From contig CM050662.1 of the NCBI GenBank assembly GCA_027574665.1, positions 4,432,501 through 4,496,500 on the forward strand: DNA of 64,000 bases, in the 5' to 3' direction. Origin of the DNA: Rhynochetos jubatus. Taxonomy: Eukaryota; Chordata; Aves; Eurypygiformes; Rhynochetidae. Of the stretch, positions 35,386-48,321 are shown piece after piece. The notes under the pieces were generated by a model. That model saw only the letters and a list, made by a program, of their open reading frames with translations, had not been told where the DNA came from and searched no databases. Numbering within the stretch: the stretch's first letter is position 1; the number at the start of each line of letters is the position of its first letter. The translations under genes and the position numbers were made by a program.

Positions 35386-35465
35386 ACAGAAATGAGTCAG
35401 CTGATTTGCAAAGCTCCTTTTCAGAAGTATGCTTCAGTGTATGGTGAAAGAGCCTGGATCATAAG
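35386..35465 (+). other. Candidate internal exon (weak)
   Basis: An 80-nt segment follows a good acceptor (TAGCTTTTTTTGTAG ending at 35385) and precedes the donor-like G-GTTAGT at 35466. It is open in the frame starting at 35386, with a protein-like translation (CKAPFQKYASVYGERAWIIR). The other two frames contain stops. The donor lacks the usual A at position +3. I do not recognise the peptide. It could equally be a noncoding or spurious exon. Confidence 0.17.
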
Positions 35466-36480
35466 GTTAGTACTGTGTTGCTCTCAACAGCTAGCTTAAT
35501 CTTCTAAATACTAAAGGAAGTTATATATCTCCTGGGGAGAAAAGAGCTCCTTGTTACATCGTGGACTGTTCAGCTCAGTATCTCATAGGGTAATGATATA
35601 TTCAATGAATTCTCAATGCAGCTGGTGCAATGCATTTTTTTTTAAGGAAACTTCCTGCACCTCATATGAAACAAAAACTGCTTCTGCAAAGGATTTTGAT
35701 CATTCTCCGTATGTGGATAATTTCATATCTCCCTATATTTAAGTCTGCAATTACACTGTTTAATCATCCTCGTTGTCATAGGACTGTCTGTGTCTGCACC
35801 TATCCAGTTGCTTAAGGATCTCCTGTCCAGTGGGGTGATGCAGTTATCTGGTCCCAGCTTGATTTCTCACTTCAGCCGATGGGCTGTAAGAAGGTTTGGA
35901 TTTCAGCCTGGTTAGATGAAAGCGTCTGCTCTACAAAATAGACTTCTTTTTTTTCCCTCCCCAATTCAAGAGGTTCTGAAGCTACATGCTCTAACCTCAG
36001 CCCATGCGTAAGTCTTGTCGAGTAATTGAAGCTGTTCTAGGGTGAGTATACAAGTAGTTGAAGCTCCCTCATGCCTGGCACAAACCCTTATGTTGCCTGA
36101 GGCCCGTGGGAATCTTTTATATGCAGAAGGTATCTGTCCTGTTGGCACAGGTTGAGTTTTCCAGTGTTCAGAAGGGATGCTGACCTCATGGAATGACAGT
36201 ATCTTCTTTGGTTGTCGAAAGAGATCACCCCTTCTCTGTCCCCTGTGTCTTGAAATGGAAAGAGTTTGTAACCTTCTGGTAAGGACGATATTGTCCATTT
36301 CTTCAGAGAAGCTGGCTTGAATTGATTGGTGGCAAACTAAATGGGAACTAGCAGCTGGCATGAATTTCAGGAAAGAACATAGTCCACAGAGGAACATAGT
36401 CCCAGAGGAATAATTTGCTTATGAGTAGCAGGAGTGTTTTAGCAATTCTCTGCAAGGCTGTGCTAAAAACTCTGTTTTTC

Positions 36481-36494
36481 AAAAAAAAAAAAAA
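36481..36494. repeat. A14 homopolymer
   Basis: Fourteen A residues followed by CCCAACCAAAC. No source retrocopy is recognised upstream. Confidence 0.85.
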
Positions 36495-37728
36495 CCCAAC
36501 CAAACACAAAAAATTATCTTAGCATTTTTGTTGGTTCAGTTGTATTTGCCCGTGGCTCCATGGGTGTAAATGTTCTGTTACTCAATCAAGAACCTGCATT
36601 TTCATGGAAAGGCTCTCTCTTCTGGTCTCAACTAAGAGAAGCTGGAGCCTGCTAGGAGAGGCATGGGCCATACTGCTGCAGGTCCTTGCCGCTGACGTTT
36701 TCTGATTGCATGGCCTTGCTGTAAGTTAGATTTCCACACTGTGCTGGCCAACATACCGCTCTCTGCTGTGCTTTGTTTAACAGTGTTTGCAGTTCTCTCC
36801 AAGCTCTCTCCAGGGAGGGAGTGGCAGTGCAGCACAGATACACCTTGGGGACCCCGGGGGACTGGGCTCTGGTTTCATCTTCAGCATGGGTGCTGTGGAA
36901 CTGCTCCATCCTCGCCGCAGCTGCGCAGCTCTGTAAGCTGAAGAAGAGCCTAGCAGTAATGAATCTATCTTTGACATATCTGGATCCAACCCAGGCCCAG
37001 TTGGCTGAGTGACTTTCTGGCAAAGTCTCCTTTCCCATCCATATCCATTCTTACAAAGTGAGCTTTCCCCATTCAAATATTTTGATCTCACTGAAATGTT
37101 TCAGTTCAATATTTCTTTTGCAATGCCATTTTCTGAAAATCAGTATGTTCCCATGGAAAATTTGGATCATGTCTAAAATATATTCTCAACTGGAAAATAT
37201 AGTTAGAAAAATGTCAACCAGCTCCTTTTCGGAGAGGTCCCATTCATTGACCAAGTTCTGCAAAGTTGCCTTCCTCAGATAAATTTACTTTTTCTGTGTT
37301 TTGATGTTTCATGGGAACTTCCAGGAGAATGAGGATGTTGCTTTACTCTACAATGGGCTCTTAACCCCTAGCAAGACAGCTGCGTGGATGTGAGCCCGAC
37401 CTGAGTATTCACCAGCCATCATTGCCCTCTTTTTGAGAGCAGGAAGGGAGTGCCATGGACCTGGGAATCCATCTCCACTGTCACCTGAGAGGCCCTAAAG
37501 GTTTGGAGGTGCCTCTGTCCCTTGACCACATGTGAGTAAAAGCTAAGCAATCTGTTAAAAGGCGTAAATGCCTTACAGCGTAAGGATGCACTTATCCATG
37601 GTGTGTTTGCCATTTGAAAGCTCTGTGCAATCAGGTTACCATACAAACTGGGATAATTCTGAAAGGCTTTTTCATGGGGAAAAGTTGTAACCTCCTCTTG
37701 AAGAGATGCATGTCAAGGTGGAAGCAGT

Positions 37729-37854
37729 ATGGAGAAAAGAAAGGGGAAAGACAATTGCAACTGGCCTTATAGAGAAAGGTATGAAGCTGAGAAAAGAAGA
37801 AAGAAACGGGTCCAGGACAGAAAGCTGGGGAGAAGAGGGGGAGGAAGAGGATCA
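37729..37854. repeat. Purine-rich low-complexity tract
   Basis: The plus strand is dominated by A and G (for example GAAAAGAAGAAAGAAA and GGGGAGAAGAGGGGGAGG). The Lys/Glu/Arg-rich frame across it follows from the composition. Confidence 0.75.
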
Positions 37855-39485
37855 TTGTAGATTTGTTGCACTTAGCATTAGGAATTGCTACAGAGCATGC
37901 AGGTTGTAGTGATTTTCTAATACTGAGTAATATGTCAGAAAGGCTATTCTGGATTTAGACCAATATATACAGTTTCTTGTCTAAGCAGAACCATATGCTC
38001 AAATGAGAGATCATTTTATTTTACTAGGATGGACAGTAAGTAGAAATACATTCCAGATTTCATGAGGTTTCTTCCCCCCCTTGGCAGCCACAGTGCTGCT
38101 TGTGCTTAGTCTATGGTTTTTCAACTGTTTGATAACTGGCTGTTACTTTACAGGGCTCTGAATCCTACTATATTGTGATGTCTGTTGAACTGTGACTAAT
38201 GACTGCATCAGAAAGCTAGTTCACCAGGTCTCCCCGGCTGTAGCTGGTAATTGTTAGTAATAAAACAAATCAGACCGATACGCACAATATGCCAACATGC
38301 TGTATGGTAGAAGACGTAGTTTTCATGTCCTTCCTTGAGTTAAGACTTAATGTTCTGTGTTCAGAGACTGACCTCATCCAAATCCTTTCTGACAGTCTAG
38401 AAAGGAGGAAAAACCCACCCCAAACCCCTTTGTGGAATGTGCAAGCTGGTGTTAAATACGTGAAACCTACACACAGCAGGTTGAGCAATCAAAAGTACAT
38501 AGATATTTATACAACCTGACATTGGCAAATAGTCCAACCCCTTTTCTTGCAGCCACTGATGGTTCCAGTTCTTGTGTATCACTCTCTCTGTAGGTTAGTG
38601 TCCACCACCACTCACGCCTTGGTGCTGAACTATCCCTTGGTGTGGTATTTTTGGCCTGATCCAGCCATGTAAAGGACCCTCTGGATCCTTTACACCTGGG
38701 GTCTTGCCAAGTAGACTTGGTACTTGCTGAGCTTGCTCAGCTTCCCCCTGCAGGAAATCCCGGGCTGAGGCTGCGTCACAGATCTGGGCACCTCCTGCGA
38801 ACCCTCCAGCAGTAACTGCTGACTGTGGGGTGGTGGTACCCAGGGACTCTGTGCAGCTGCTTCAGGGAGTCTGTTGACATAGCCTTATGAAGGGATGGTC
38901 TGCTAGGGGAGACTAGCAACAAAGCCACTCTGGTATAGCTGAAAAAATCTGCATTATAATGCAGAGTCTTGAAAGCAAAGGTCTCATCTATTACATGTGT
39001 TGTAAAGCCCTGAATTAGCCCACACATACAGCAGCCTCTCACCATCAAGAATGACAATATCAAAGTGGCTTTAAAAGAGATATTTTAATTAAAAAAAGGA
39101 AAGCAAGCTAAATCAGGGTCATATTTCCCTCACTTAGGACGACAAAGCAGAACTATCTACAGGAATACTCACTGTAACATTGTGCTGAGTAAAGCCTAGA
39201 GGTTGGTTGCTGGGTACCAACCACTTTAGCTATCCCCAGGAGCCTTCCCATCTCTGAGTTCATCGGGGTTATATTCTGGGGAGATGCTTGTCTGCTGCTG
39301 ATCTGCACTGAAGATGGTCCTCTCCCACCTGGCTGGTGGTGCAAGGGACATACAGAAGCTGGTACTTGCTGACATCTAAAGGGTCTCTTTGCACACAAGC
39401 AGTGAGACCCAGGATTTTTTTGTCTTAATGATGACTGGCTGCTGGTGTCTAGCAGTAGGCATACCCCAGAGGCAACTCAGTTTTT

Positions 39486-39567
39486 CAAAGAAAGACAAAA
39501 AAGCAAACAAAAAACCACATTAAAAATAAGAAGAGAAATAGAGACCAGACAAAGCAAAAAAAAAATG
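39486..39567. repeat. A-rich low-complexity tract
   Basis: Successive A-runs are separated by single C or G residues, ending in an A10 run near 39557. There is no sign of an associated retrocopy. Confidence 0.7.
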
Positions 39568-40812
39568 CACGTGGTGAAACCACAACAGAACAGGATAATA
39601 CAACTTGTGGCACTTGAAACATCCAGCCTGGGAGTCCAAACCTGTCAGGTGTTCTTGGGTTTACAAATACAGTTTTATCTGCTTCTGCTGCTTTCCTGCT
39701 CTTGCTATGCAAGTCCAGATCACTTGTTAGGAAGAGAGAAGGTTGCCCTGGAGGATTTCTTTCCCCTGCCCTTCCTGGCCACCCCGTCCGTCCTGGAAGG
39801 TCATTTGTCATTGCCCAGGAGGTTGTTTCTCTCTTAGCAAATCGGTCCCAGCAGAATCTGGTTTTATCTGCTCTCTACTTGCCCCGGCCAAGCTGTGAGA
39901 CTCGTTTGATCCCAGAAGTACTACACAACTGTGTTTGGTCTGAGGTCTTTTTCTAAACTAAGTACATCTTCCTGTGGGGGAAGTAATAGAATTAAATATG
40001 GTGAGCAAGGCATTGCAGGCTCACCTTTGCTTGGTTGATGGTGCAAAACAGAGGGTAACTTCTCCTCTGGGTAGTGGAATCCAGTGGGTGCAAAGCCTTT
40101 GGACAACCTTGGTGGATGGACAGGTGCTAATCCTCTGCTCTGGAACAGCCGCAGTACCCAAATGTTGGTTCTTCCTGTGCCGTGCTTTACACCATGGCTT
40201 GTTCTGATATCTCTAGCTGTGTTATCTTACTCCCTAAACCAGTCATGGACTCAGGAGGTGAGCAGGTTTGGTTTTTTAGTGCTGCTTTTCATTTAGATCC
40301 GTACACTTCATTTCCACTCCTTGGCAAGACCTCTTTCAGCCTTGCCACGAGAAGTCCCCACGGCCAGTGTGCGCTGCCTAGGAGACTAATAGACTGCCGA
40401 GGAACGGTCCCCTTTGCAGAGCTTTGTGGATGGAAATCCTGGGCAGCCATCTCTGTCATGCAGAAGACTTCCACCTTGGCAAAGCCTTGCTGAACACAGA
40501 CTCACAGAGGAGTGGGAGTCTCTGCAGAAGTAGTTGTGTGAGTGAGGAGATTTTGGATGGACAAGAACTTCAGAGAGAGCTCATTTTTTGGAGTTTTTGT
40601 AAGTGGTAGATCTTCTTAGGAAGTCTAGGAGATCTGAAGGAAAACTATGACACTGTCTTTGCTTTGGCAACATCCTTTTGTTGAATGTGGCTTTTCCCAT
40701 TTACAGTAATACTGTTTTCTAAAACTTTTCCTGTCATGTCTTTATCATCAGAAACATTTTTGCATGGGTAGGTTAGTAGTACCCCTGTGAAGGGATGTGT
40801 GTGTATGCCTAC

Positions 40813-40826
40813 GCTGTATATACAGC
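40813..40826. repeat. 14-bp perfect palindrome
   Basis: GCTGTATATACAGC, flanked by partially matching GTATGC/GCATAC segments, so a longer imperfect hairpin (about 40803-40840) is possible. Confidence 0.8.
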
Positions 40827-43800
40827 ATACATGCGTATGCAAGAGAGTCTATTCAACATACTTGCCTGCATTCAGGAACCAATTTTACCTAGTTTGAAAC
40901 TAGACCTGCCTCAGAGTAAGTTTGATTGTGTTTATTTCATATGCATTTTCAAAATTGTAATTTCATCCTGGAGGTGTATTTGCAGGAGCTTTGTTACAAA
41001 TGCCGAACACCCACTTGAAACAGAGAAGTTAAATGTTTTTGGAAAATGTGATGCATGTTCTGTGGTGTGGATGAGTAATCGTGGCAGACAGTCGTAGTAG
41101 CTCATGAGTTTACTGCTTTTCATTTACTAAGTTTATACCTCCGTTGTGTAACTAAGTCTGTAATTTTTAGCTTGGTTCACGTAGTGATCCCATGCATGAG
41201 AGCAAATGCTATTACTGATCCGCAACACTAACCCACTCCAAGATCTGGACCTGTGGAAAAAACACTCCCAAATGACACATGGGCTGTGGGGCCAAAGAAT
41301 TCCGTGTATTCGAACACGATATTTTGTCTTTTGTTGTGGCAAGGACCTGCCCTTCATTGTGCTATTGAAACATCATCAAAGCCTGGGAATCCGAAGGACA
41401 TTCCAGTGGAAACCTTTGTAACGCTGCAGTGGAGAAACTGAAATTCAAAGCAGGTCTGTGGACTTGGCATCCTTGGTAATAACAATACAAGATGTGCTGA
41501 AAGCCTGTCTTGAAGCAGGCGGGAACTGGGGTTGTGCTGCTGCAGAGGGGAACGGGGCTGACTCTCATGATTTATTCACATCTAAATAGAGGCAAATTGT
41601 ACCAAAAGTTGTAGGATGCTCTAAGAAATGACTGTTTAATACTTCGGCAAAACTCTCCAGTTGGTACAGCTACTCTGTTTAAAGTGGTTTAAAGGAAGAT
41701 AAATACTTGCCTATATTATCTCTACATATGGAGCTAGCCACGGTTGTTCTATATGAATGTTGGTTTGACCTCGGATTATTTCGTTAGTAGTAGCATGTAA
41801 GGCTGGTCACATGTCTTTGAAAGCAGCGGCCAGCTCTTGTGAGAGTCCAAAGCTTGTCGCGTGAGCTGCTGTCTTGGGGTGTATCTTGCCTTCAGTGTGG
41901 GAGGAGTGAGCTCAAATCTTGCTCTCTCTTCTCTATGGCAGGGAATAAGCATCCCATCTGCTCCAGAGGAAATCTTAGTGTGATCAGCATAGTCAAGGGA
42001 ATGAACAGCATTTTGAAAATGTGTTACTAGTGTAACAGTGGAAACCCCTTGTGTGACTGCGGTGATGCCCTGGAACGGAGCTCCAGTACTGAGCACAGAG
42101 CTGGCACCGACCAGGCTGAATGCAGTCCTGGAGCTCTTGCCTGTGAGCTCGGCCTCAGGCTTGGCCTTTGCTCCCAGCTGATGAGCGGCTGGGCGCGTAT
42201 GCGAGTAAGGGGCACAGATCATCACAGATATCCAGTGTTTGTCAGCGGTGATCATGCCTGGAGCTGGAGCTTCTGGGCACCCTGGGAAAGCAGAAGCCAG
42301 GATGGTTTAGTGCCCCAGAGTAACTTCAGTGCCTTTTCCACACAGTTAAGCACATTTTTTTAAAAGTGCACCGTTAAGGCACTTTTGCATAAAAAATAAC
42401 CAGGTTGTTACTCAGATTTCCATTTTTAATAAGCGTCTCCACGTTGTGATTGATTAATAAAACAGGAATAACAGGGTTTCTCCCTGATGATAATGCTGAC
42501 CGGGCTATGTCGACCACATTTCTGGCTCCAAGATTATTGCTAAGCAATGAGCTTTGCGTGAAAATTGCTTGCACAAATGGTAGGTAAGAAGGCAGTTTTA
42601 CACAGTACCACGTGCTCTGCCACAGTGATACTCCCGATACTCTTTACAATATTTACCAAGCAGGGGCTTTCGTGTATACTTCTATGTCCCATAACTTTAT
42701 TTTTTGTAAAGAAGGGGGCAGGGAAAACAGATGAAATTTCAGCGGTATTTCACAGGATGGTAAGAGGTGATTAGGCAGTAATGTAGGAAGTGGAGAATCA
42801 GTGCTTTGTGACATAAGCTGTATTTTACTTGCCCATACACCTGCTTCTGCCTTGTGGGAATGGGGAGACCAGCTGAAGCAACTCTGGCCATGCTGATGTT
42901 ACCCACTTGTCAAGATAAATTACCTACGTATTTTTTGTGCAGCGTCCTCAGCCTTAAGATCTGCCACAGCGTTGCACAACGGCAATGTATTTTTAATGCT
43001 GTGTTAATTGGTGTATTGCCAGCCTTGTAATCACGTAGCTCCTGTGGAGTGCCGTCTGTTGGCACCCTGTCTACAAAGCACAGCTGCTGTACACTGAGGC
43101 GGAGCATCTGCGCAGCATGGGAAGGCACCATTGCTTTCACCGCGGTGAGCCACGTTTTTACATCAATTCTAGCAGTCTGTGCTCCTGTGAAAGCTGGTGA
43201 AAATGCTGTTTGCAAAGCCACGTCAAAGCTAATGTGGAGAAAGGCTACTGACCTTCATTCTGTCTGTGGTTTTACACTAGGGTCGCTGCAGGATAGCAGT
43301 CACCGTGCCTCTCTTCTGCAGCATTTGCTTCCTTTTCTGCATAACATAACTCTGTTTTTATCAGGTGAATCTTAAACATAAAAAATATATTCACAGATGT
43401 GTCTACATAAAGAACAAACTTATGTGTATCAACATACACTTCCTGTGTTGCACGAAAGCGTGGAGGGGCAAGGTGAAGGGGGGTGAGAAGGCGGCGATCA
43501 CAACAGCCTGAGATGGCACAGGGAGCTGCTGTTCTTTGATCTCACCCCAAAGGGCATGTTGGGAGGCTGTGCAGCAGGGAAAGCAGGCGATGAGAATGAG
43601 GACTTCCCTCTTATGTGAGCATCTGGCTGCATCTTCACAAGTTTGTTGGTAATTTAAAGCTAAACAAATAGTGTTTTGATGTTTTCTAAGCAGGCTGCTC
43701 TGCATTTTGACTGGTATCTTATATTAGTGAACCCTCACCAAGCGGATTATCTTTATAATTCCATATCATGCCCTTAAAGGAAGGTACAGCCATGCATAAT

Positions 43801-45279
43801 GGAGAATTTTAAGTAAAGAGTTGGCCTTGAAAATTAATTGTCCATGATTTTTTGTTTTAAATAAAAATAAGCTTGATGAGAGTTCTATAAAACTTGTGGA
43901 ATTATCCAGTGTTCAGGAGGTGTTGTCTTGTGTTATGGTCATGTGCTCTCAATGTATATATTTTCCAAGTAGACACTTGTCATTAATGAAAGATCGTTTA
44001 ATGACATGATGTAGACATTAAAGGGGCTTTTTTGAAACACTTAACATTGTCACTATATGCCTTTATTGTTTGTATTGGTTTATTTTATCTTTTCTGCCAT
44101 TCTTAGAGGTTGGGAGGGATAAAATATGAAGTAGGTAGAAACTGTCAGTAAATCCTGATTGGGAAGCAGCGATACTAAAATGTAAAAGAGCATATGTTGT
44201 TTCACTGTTGTTAGCGTCACAGGGCATTAAGTATATCAGTGTTGGATTATATGGCTAAACAAAAAGAAAAAATGGAATGTTGTTCAAAACGATCAGTATT
44301 TTTCAGACACAGCATTGAAAATTTCTTTGTGGAAGTACTTGTAGTGTAGGGATCTGGAGCAGAGCAGGAATGGGAAAGCTAAAAACCAATTTGCAGTTTC
44401 TAGAGAAGCAAAGTTTAGCAGGTCTTTCTCGGGTCTCGTCTTCCAAATCCAGAGCTCTTCTTGGGATCTCTGTCACCGTCGGTGTGGTACAGAGTCACCT
44501 TCCCTGAATTCTTCATGGTCCATCACAGCTGATTTTTTCCATCTTTTTGGCCTTCAATACTGGTTAGAAGTTGCTGTGCATTTTCCTGTTTTCAGATTCT
44601 GAGTTAGAGGGAATACTGTGAAAAATGTTGTGCAAAAAGGAGCATTTCTAACTGAGCTTGTGTTTAGCTCCTTACCAGAAACGGGCAGCCCAAGCACTCC
44701 TGGTAGGCTGGTTCACCTTTGAGGACCAGTGATGATATTCTGCCCAGCCATGAGCTTTGTTACTGTTTTTCAAAGCAAAAAATCCAGATTAAATGCAGCA
44801 AAGTTTAGTGTTTGACACCAAATGGTCTTACCAGTGCTGCTCAGGGTTTACAGTTCATAATTTTTCCCATTCAAACACTCATGCATCCTGCCCAAACCCA
44901 TCATGTACTATTAGCTCTTATCTGTGCTGTGTCACAGTGTTACATTTGCTTAAAAAAAGGAAAATTAATAAGGAAAACAGTCAGAAAGAACAATCTAAAA
45001 GCCCCCAGTCAGATAAAAGACTGCTCTCACGAAGTTTGGCCGAATGTGATCAAGCTCTCTGGTCCACTTAATGTGCTGTACAGGGAGGCATGGTGTTTTG
45101 TGGTCGGGAGCTGACTATCTCCGTGGGTTAATGATGGTTAGGGGAAATTTTTCTACTCCAAGACTTCTTTAATTCCAGTTTGTTTATACAATTTTTGATA
45201 TGGCATCTTGGAAAGACAGCAAATTGTAAGTTGTGAAACTAGGAGTGAGTATAGATTTCGGAACACTGCTCTTGCTTAC

Positions 45280-45398
45280 CTGTTTCCCCTTATCCTCATT
45301 TGGTCCTTGCTGATTTTCTCTGATGTACTGGGTTATCATCTGTTCCGCTGATTTCCATTCTTTGCCATTCATACAGTAGGGACCAGTATGCAGCATTT
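45280..45398 (-). other. Candidate minus-strand exon (weak)
   Basis: On the minus strand a 119-nt open segment begins after CTCAG (AG at 45400-45399) and ends at a strong donor, AACAG followed by GTAAGC (donor at 45279-45274). An ATG lies one base inside it (45396), so it could also be a first coding exon. The translation is polar and protein-like (CMNGKEWKSAEQMITQYIRE, then NQQGPNEDKGKQ). The sequence upstream of the putative acceptor is not pyrimidine-rich, which counts against an internal exon, and an in-frame TAA lies shortly upstream. I recognise no family. Confidence 0.18.
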
Positions 45399-48148
45399 CT
45401 GAGTCAACTAGTGTAATTTACTTCTAATTCGATCATAAAACAATGGGTTGCCAACAGTTACTATCAATTTGTTATAGTCTTTTATCACTGCTTTAGAAAC
45501 TAGAACTTGGTTATTGTGCTAGAAGCTGGATGTGTTGTCCGTGTAGTTGGGAAGTGTGCTTTATCACTTCATTTCTACCCATATCAGTAAGTATGATCAT
45601 AACTGTTTTCTCTCTTTTTATCATAAATGCTTCAATACAGGTACCTGTGTCTCAATCGGCACCTTTACAGTGTGCAGTACATGGTAGTCAGGCTCCTTAG
45701 ATATTAGAAAGCTACTTCCAAATACAGTTTAATCTTTTAAAACTCAGGGGACCAAGGTTATGCCAGAAATTCAGCTTATTGAGATTTTACACAGGTAGTT
45801 AGAAAACAGCTGGACTAACGCACCGTTTGCCTGGTGTAAAATCAAGGTTTTTTAGGACTCAAATACCTCTTCTTTTCCCTCTCCAAATCACAAGTTCTTT
45901 GGATGGAAAGCACGTATTATGTGAGATATGTACATAACTGCAGGCTTTCACATACTGGTATCTTCCCTGAACTATCTCAAACAACTTGGTGATGCTCAAT
46001 GTCAGCCTCCAAAAGAGATCATTGAGGCCAGATATCGTAGAAGGTATAAAATTGTGCAGCATGGGGAATATAAAAAGGGAAAGATAATTCCATTGTCTGT
46101 CAATACAAGAATAATGGACAGCTAAATGGTAGATTAAACCAGTTAGAATCCTCATCGTGCACACCAAGTGCAGTTACAGTATGGTATTCACTGCCCTGAG
46201 GTGTTTTGGGTGCCAAGGGTTTACACGGGCTTCAGGTTCGTATACTCGCGTGAGACTGGTCAGGTGGGTGTACCGACTGTGTGGTGCCAAAGCCTCACAG
46301 TTCTGGAAGCAGCAAGGGTATCGCAGCAAAGCGCTGCTGGGTAGAGCCTGCTCCCCCTCCCCCCCCCCAGTTTGTACAGTCACCCTGCACATTCCTGGCT
46401 ACGAGAGGCAAGATGGTCCTCTGTCAGGCCCAGCATTCTCACCTTCTTCTGCTGAAAACGAGCTTGTTTTTCTAATTTATTCTTTCCCGTTTTCTAAGGG
46501 CCAACAGACCAGGACATAAAACTTATAAATGAGGCTTTTTGTTAAAGTACAAATATATGACAAGAAATATTACTAAGCAATACCTCTGCCTGCTGCTCTC
46601 CAACTTTACTCAAGCTGCTACCCTCCAACTGTTGCTGATAATCAGGTGTCTGGTTTTAAGATAAAATGTAAGCCTATAAACATTAGTACAAACATTTCCC
46701 TTTCTCTTGGAGCTGATGTTTGGGCATTTACAATGTGTTAAAAAGGATGTACGTTTGCAAGGAATCTCCAGAATGTGACGAAAAGGCCAAGTCTCAAGAA
46801 AAACACAGAGTAGTTTAAAACTTGTCTCCGAATACATCACAAAACAGTCGAGCAGAGTTTTTCACAACTAGCTGTGATCTGGCCATGCGTTTAGGAGCAG
46901 ATGGTCTAAAGTGGCTAGGTAGGCATCTCCAGCCTTTCTTCTGCTGCAGTGTAGGGTTCAGGTGTCACAGCAAACACCTTTGGGTCCCCTTTGAATTTTC
47001 AGTTCTGTCTTCAGCTTTTACAGCTTCCCTCAGTTTTTGGAGAGAAAGGGTGTGTAACCTATGGCGTTAGTTTAGCTGTAACAATACTGTCTATCCAGCT
47101 TCAGAGACAGCTCTGGGAATGTCTGAAAATGGCCATGTCTTATTCCGTGAAATTTCTGTGCTGTTCTACTTTGTTTCCTTTAGAATATCTGCTGGGAGGG
47201 GATGTACTGACTGGTGTCGGTCAAGGTCCGCATGATTTTATTCTGGCATTTGGAGCAAACAAAGGGAAATGCTACACGTAACACACAAGGATTACACAAG
47301 GCGCTCTGCAGAAATAGAAAAAGAAGATGCTCGGTTGCAGGTTGGATTATAAGGTTCGTGGTCTGAGAGACGGGGTAGCAGCTGTGATAAGAGAGTAAGG
47401 GCAGAGGAGACGCTGTCGAAACCTACAGCACCCAGGGTGGGAATCCTAGCTCCACCCCTGCACTGCTCTTATCACCAGACTGCAGTTTTAATTGATCTCC
47501 ACTCGGGTTCAGTGCTTGGGTTGGCATGCTGAGGTTGGCAGGTCGTGGCATTCTAGCCTGGGTATGACATGCAGTGCAGGCTGGCTTGGTTTTTACTGCC
47601 ATCCTTATTTCCAGACAGCACCCAGCACTGCAGAGCCGCAGTCGACATGCAGAGTTAGTTCAACCAGTGTCTATCCCAAGTGCAGTGCACACCCAGGAAG
47701 CTTTAGAACTAGAGTTTCAAAAGCAGAGATAGATGTGTTGTCCCCCAGGCAAAATCATACAATACCCCAAAAGAGATCTCCCCCAGTACTTGGGACTGGG
47801 ACCGTAACCTGGTGTCAGCAGGCAGAAGGGGCCAAATTTGATCGAGTCAGCACGAGGAGCCGAGTTTAACCCATGGAGAATCACACCGTGCCCGGAATTA
47901 ATTCAGCTTAAGTTTTTTTCCCCTGGATTTTTATAGTAATACCAGCAGAACATTGCAGCATTTGGACAGTCATAAAACAGAAATGCTACAGCTTGAAAAA
48001 TACTTTAGCCTGCTACTGAGATTAAAGCAAGCCCTAGATAGCTATATAACTGTCAGACAAATCAAAGTGTGGCACGGTGTGCTGCAAGGGAAGATATACT
48101 GTGGCTGTTTAACAAACTCCAAGGTCTGCCTCACAGTTTCCAGCGTGG
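45399..48148. other. Unique sequence, no gene recognised
   Basis: It contains a C5-T-C10 run (46353-46368). Frames of 120-125 codons at 46157-46519 and 47492-47869 are of chance length and have no recognisable domain. Confidence 0.5.
46353..46368 (-). repeat. C-rich tract (G-rich on minus strand)
   Basis: CCCCC-T-CCCCCCCCCC on the plus strand. It is a candidate quadruplex or i-motif site and a likely sequencing-error hotspot. Confidence 0.8.
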
Positions 48149-48321
48149 TTGCACAGGACCCTTCACGAGGGAAGACGGATAACGACCAGATGTCTGAGAG
48201 CGATGAAGATGTACCGTCCAGTGAGCTCCTCGCCGACACGGATTATGACTCTTTGCAGGGAACCGCAGGCTCGTCTCTTCACTTCAGTGATAAGACAGGA
48301 AAAACAGCGAGGTGCAAATGA
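48149..48321 (+). other. Candidate coding exon, possibly terminal, of unknown gene
   Basis: An open frame continues from upstream (at least 47953) to a TGA at 48319-48321. The part after a possible acceptor (GTGGTTGCACAG ending at 48148) differs from its surroundings. It keeps about 11 CpGs in 170 bp at ordinary GC content and encodes an acidic, serine-rich segment (TDNDQMSESDEDVPSSELLA, then DTDYDSLQGTAGSSLHFS) resembling a disordered cytoplasmic tail. It could end at the stop, with AATAAA-type motifs downstream at 48953 and 48985, or splice at GCGAG-GTGCAA (donor at 48313). The upstream part (47953-48148) looks less protein-like. I could not match it to a known protein. Alternatives are a CpG-rich conserved noncoding element or a chance frame. 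Confidence 0.3.

Larger units (their letters stand above)
35466..45279. other. Unique sequence, no gene recognised
   Basis: Contents include an A14 run (36481-36494), a purine-rich tract (37729-37854), an A-rich tract (39486-39567), a 14-bp palindrome (40813-40826), the palindrome ATTGCT-A-AGCAAT (42536-42548), and a CpG-bearing block with a 104-codon minus-strand frame (42910-43240). AT-rich sequence with TAAT cores lies at 43800-44100. Confidence 0.5.

Noticed and set aside
42536-42548. ATTGCT-A-AGCAAT palindrome as a C/EBP or MAF site
   Set aside because: It fits neither consensus fully, and short palindromes of this size are expected by chance in 64 kb.
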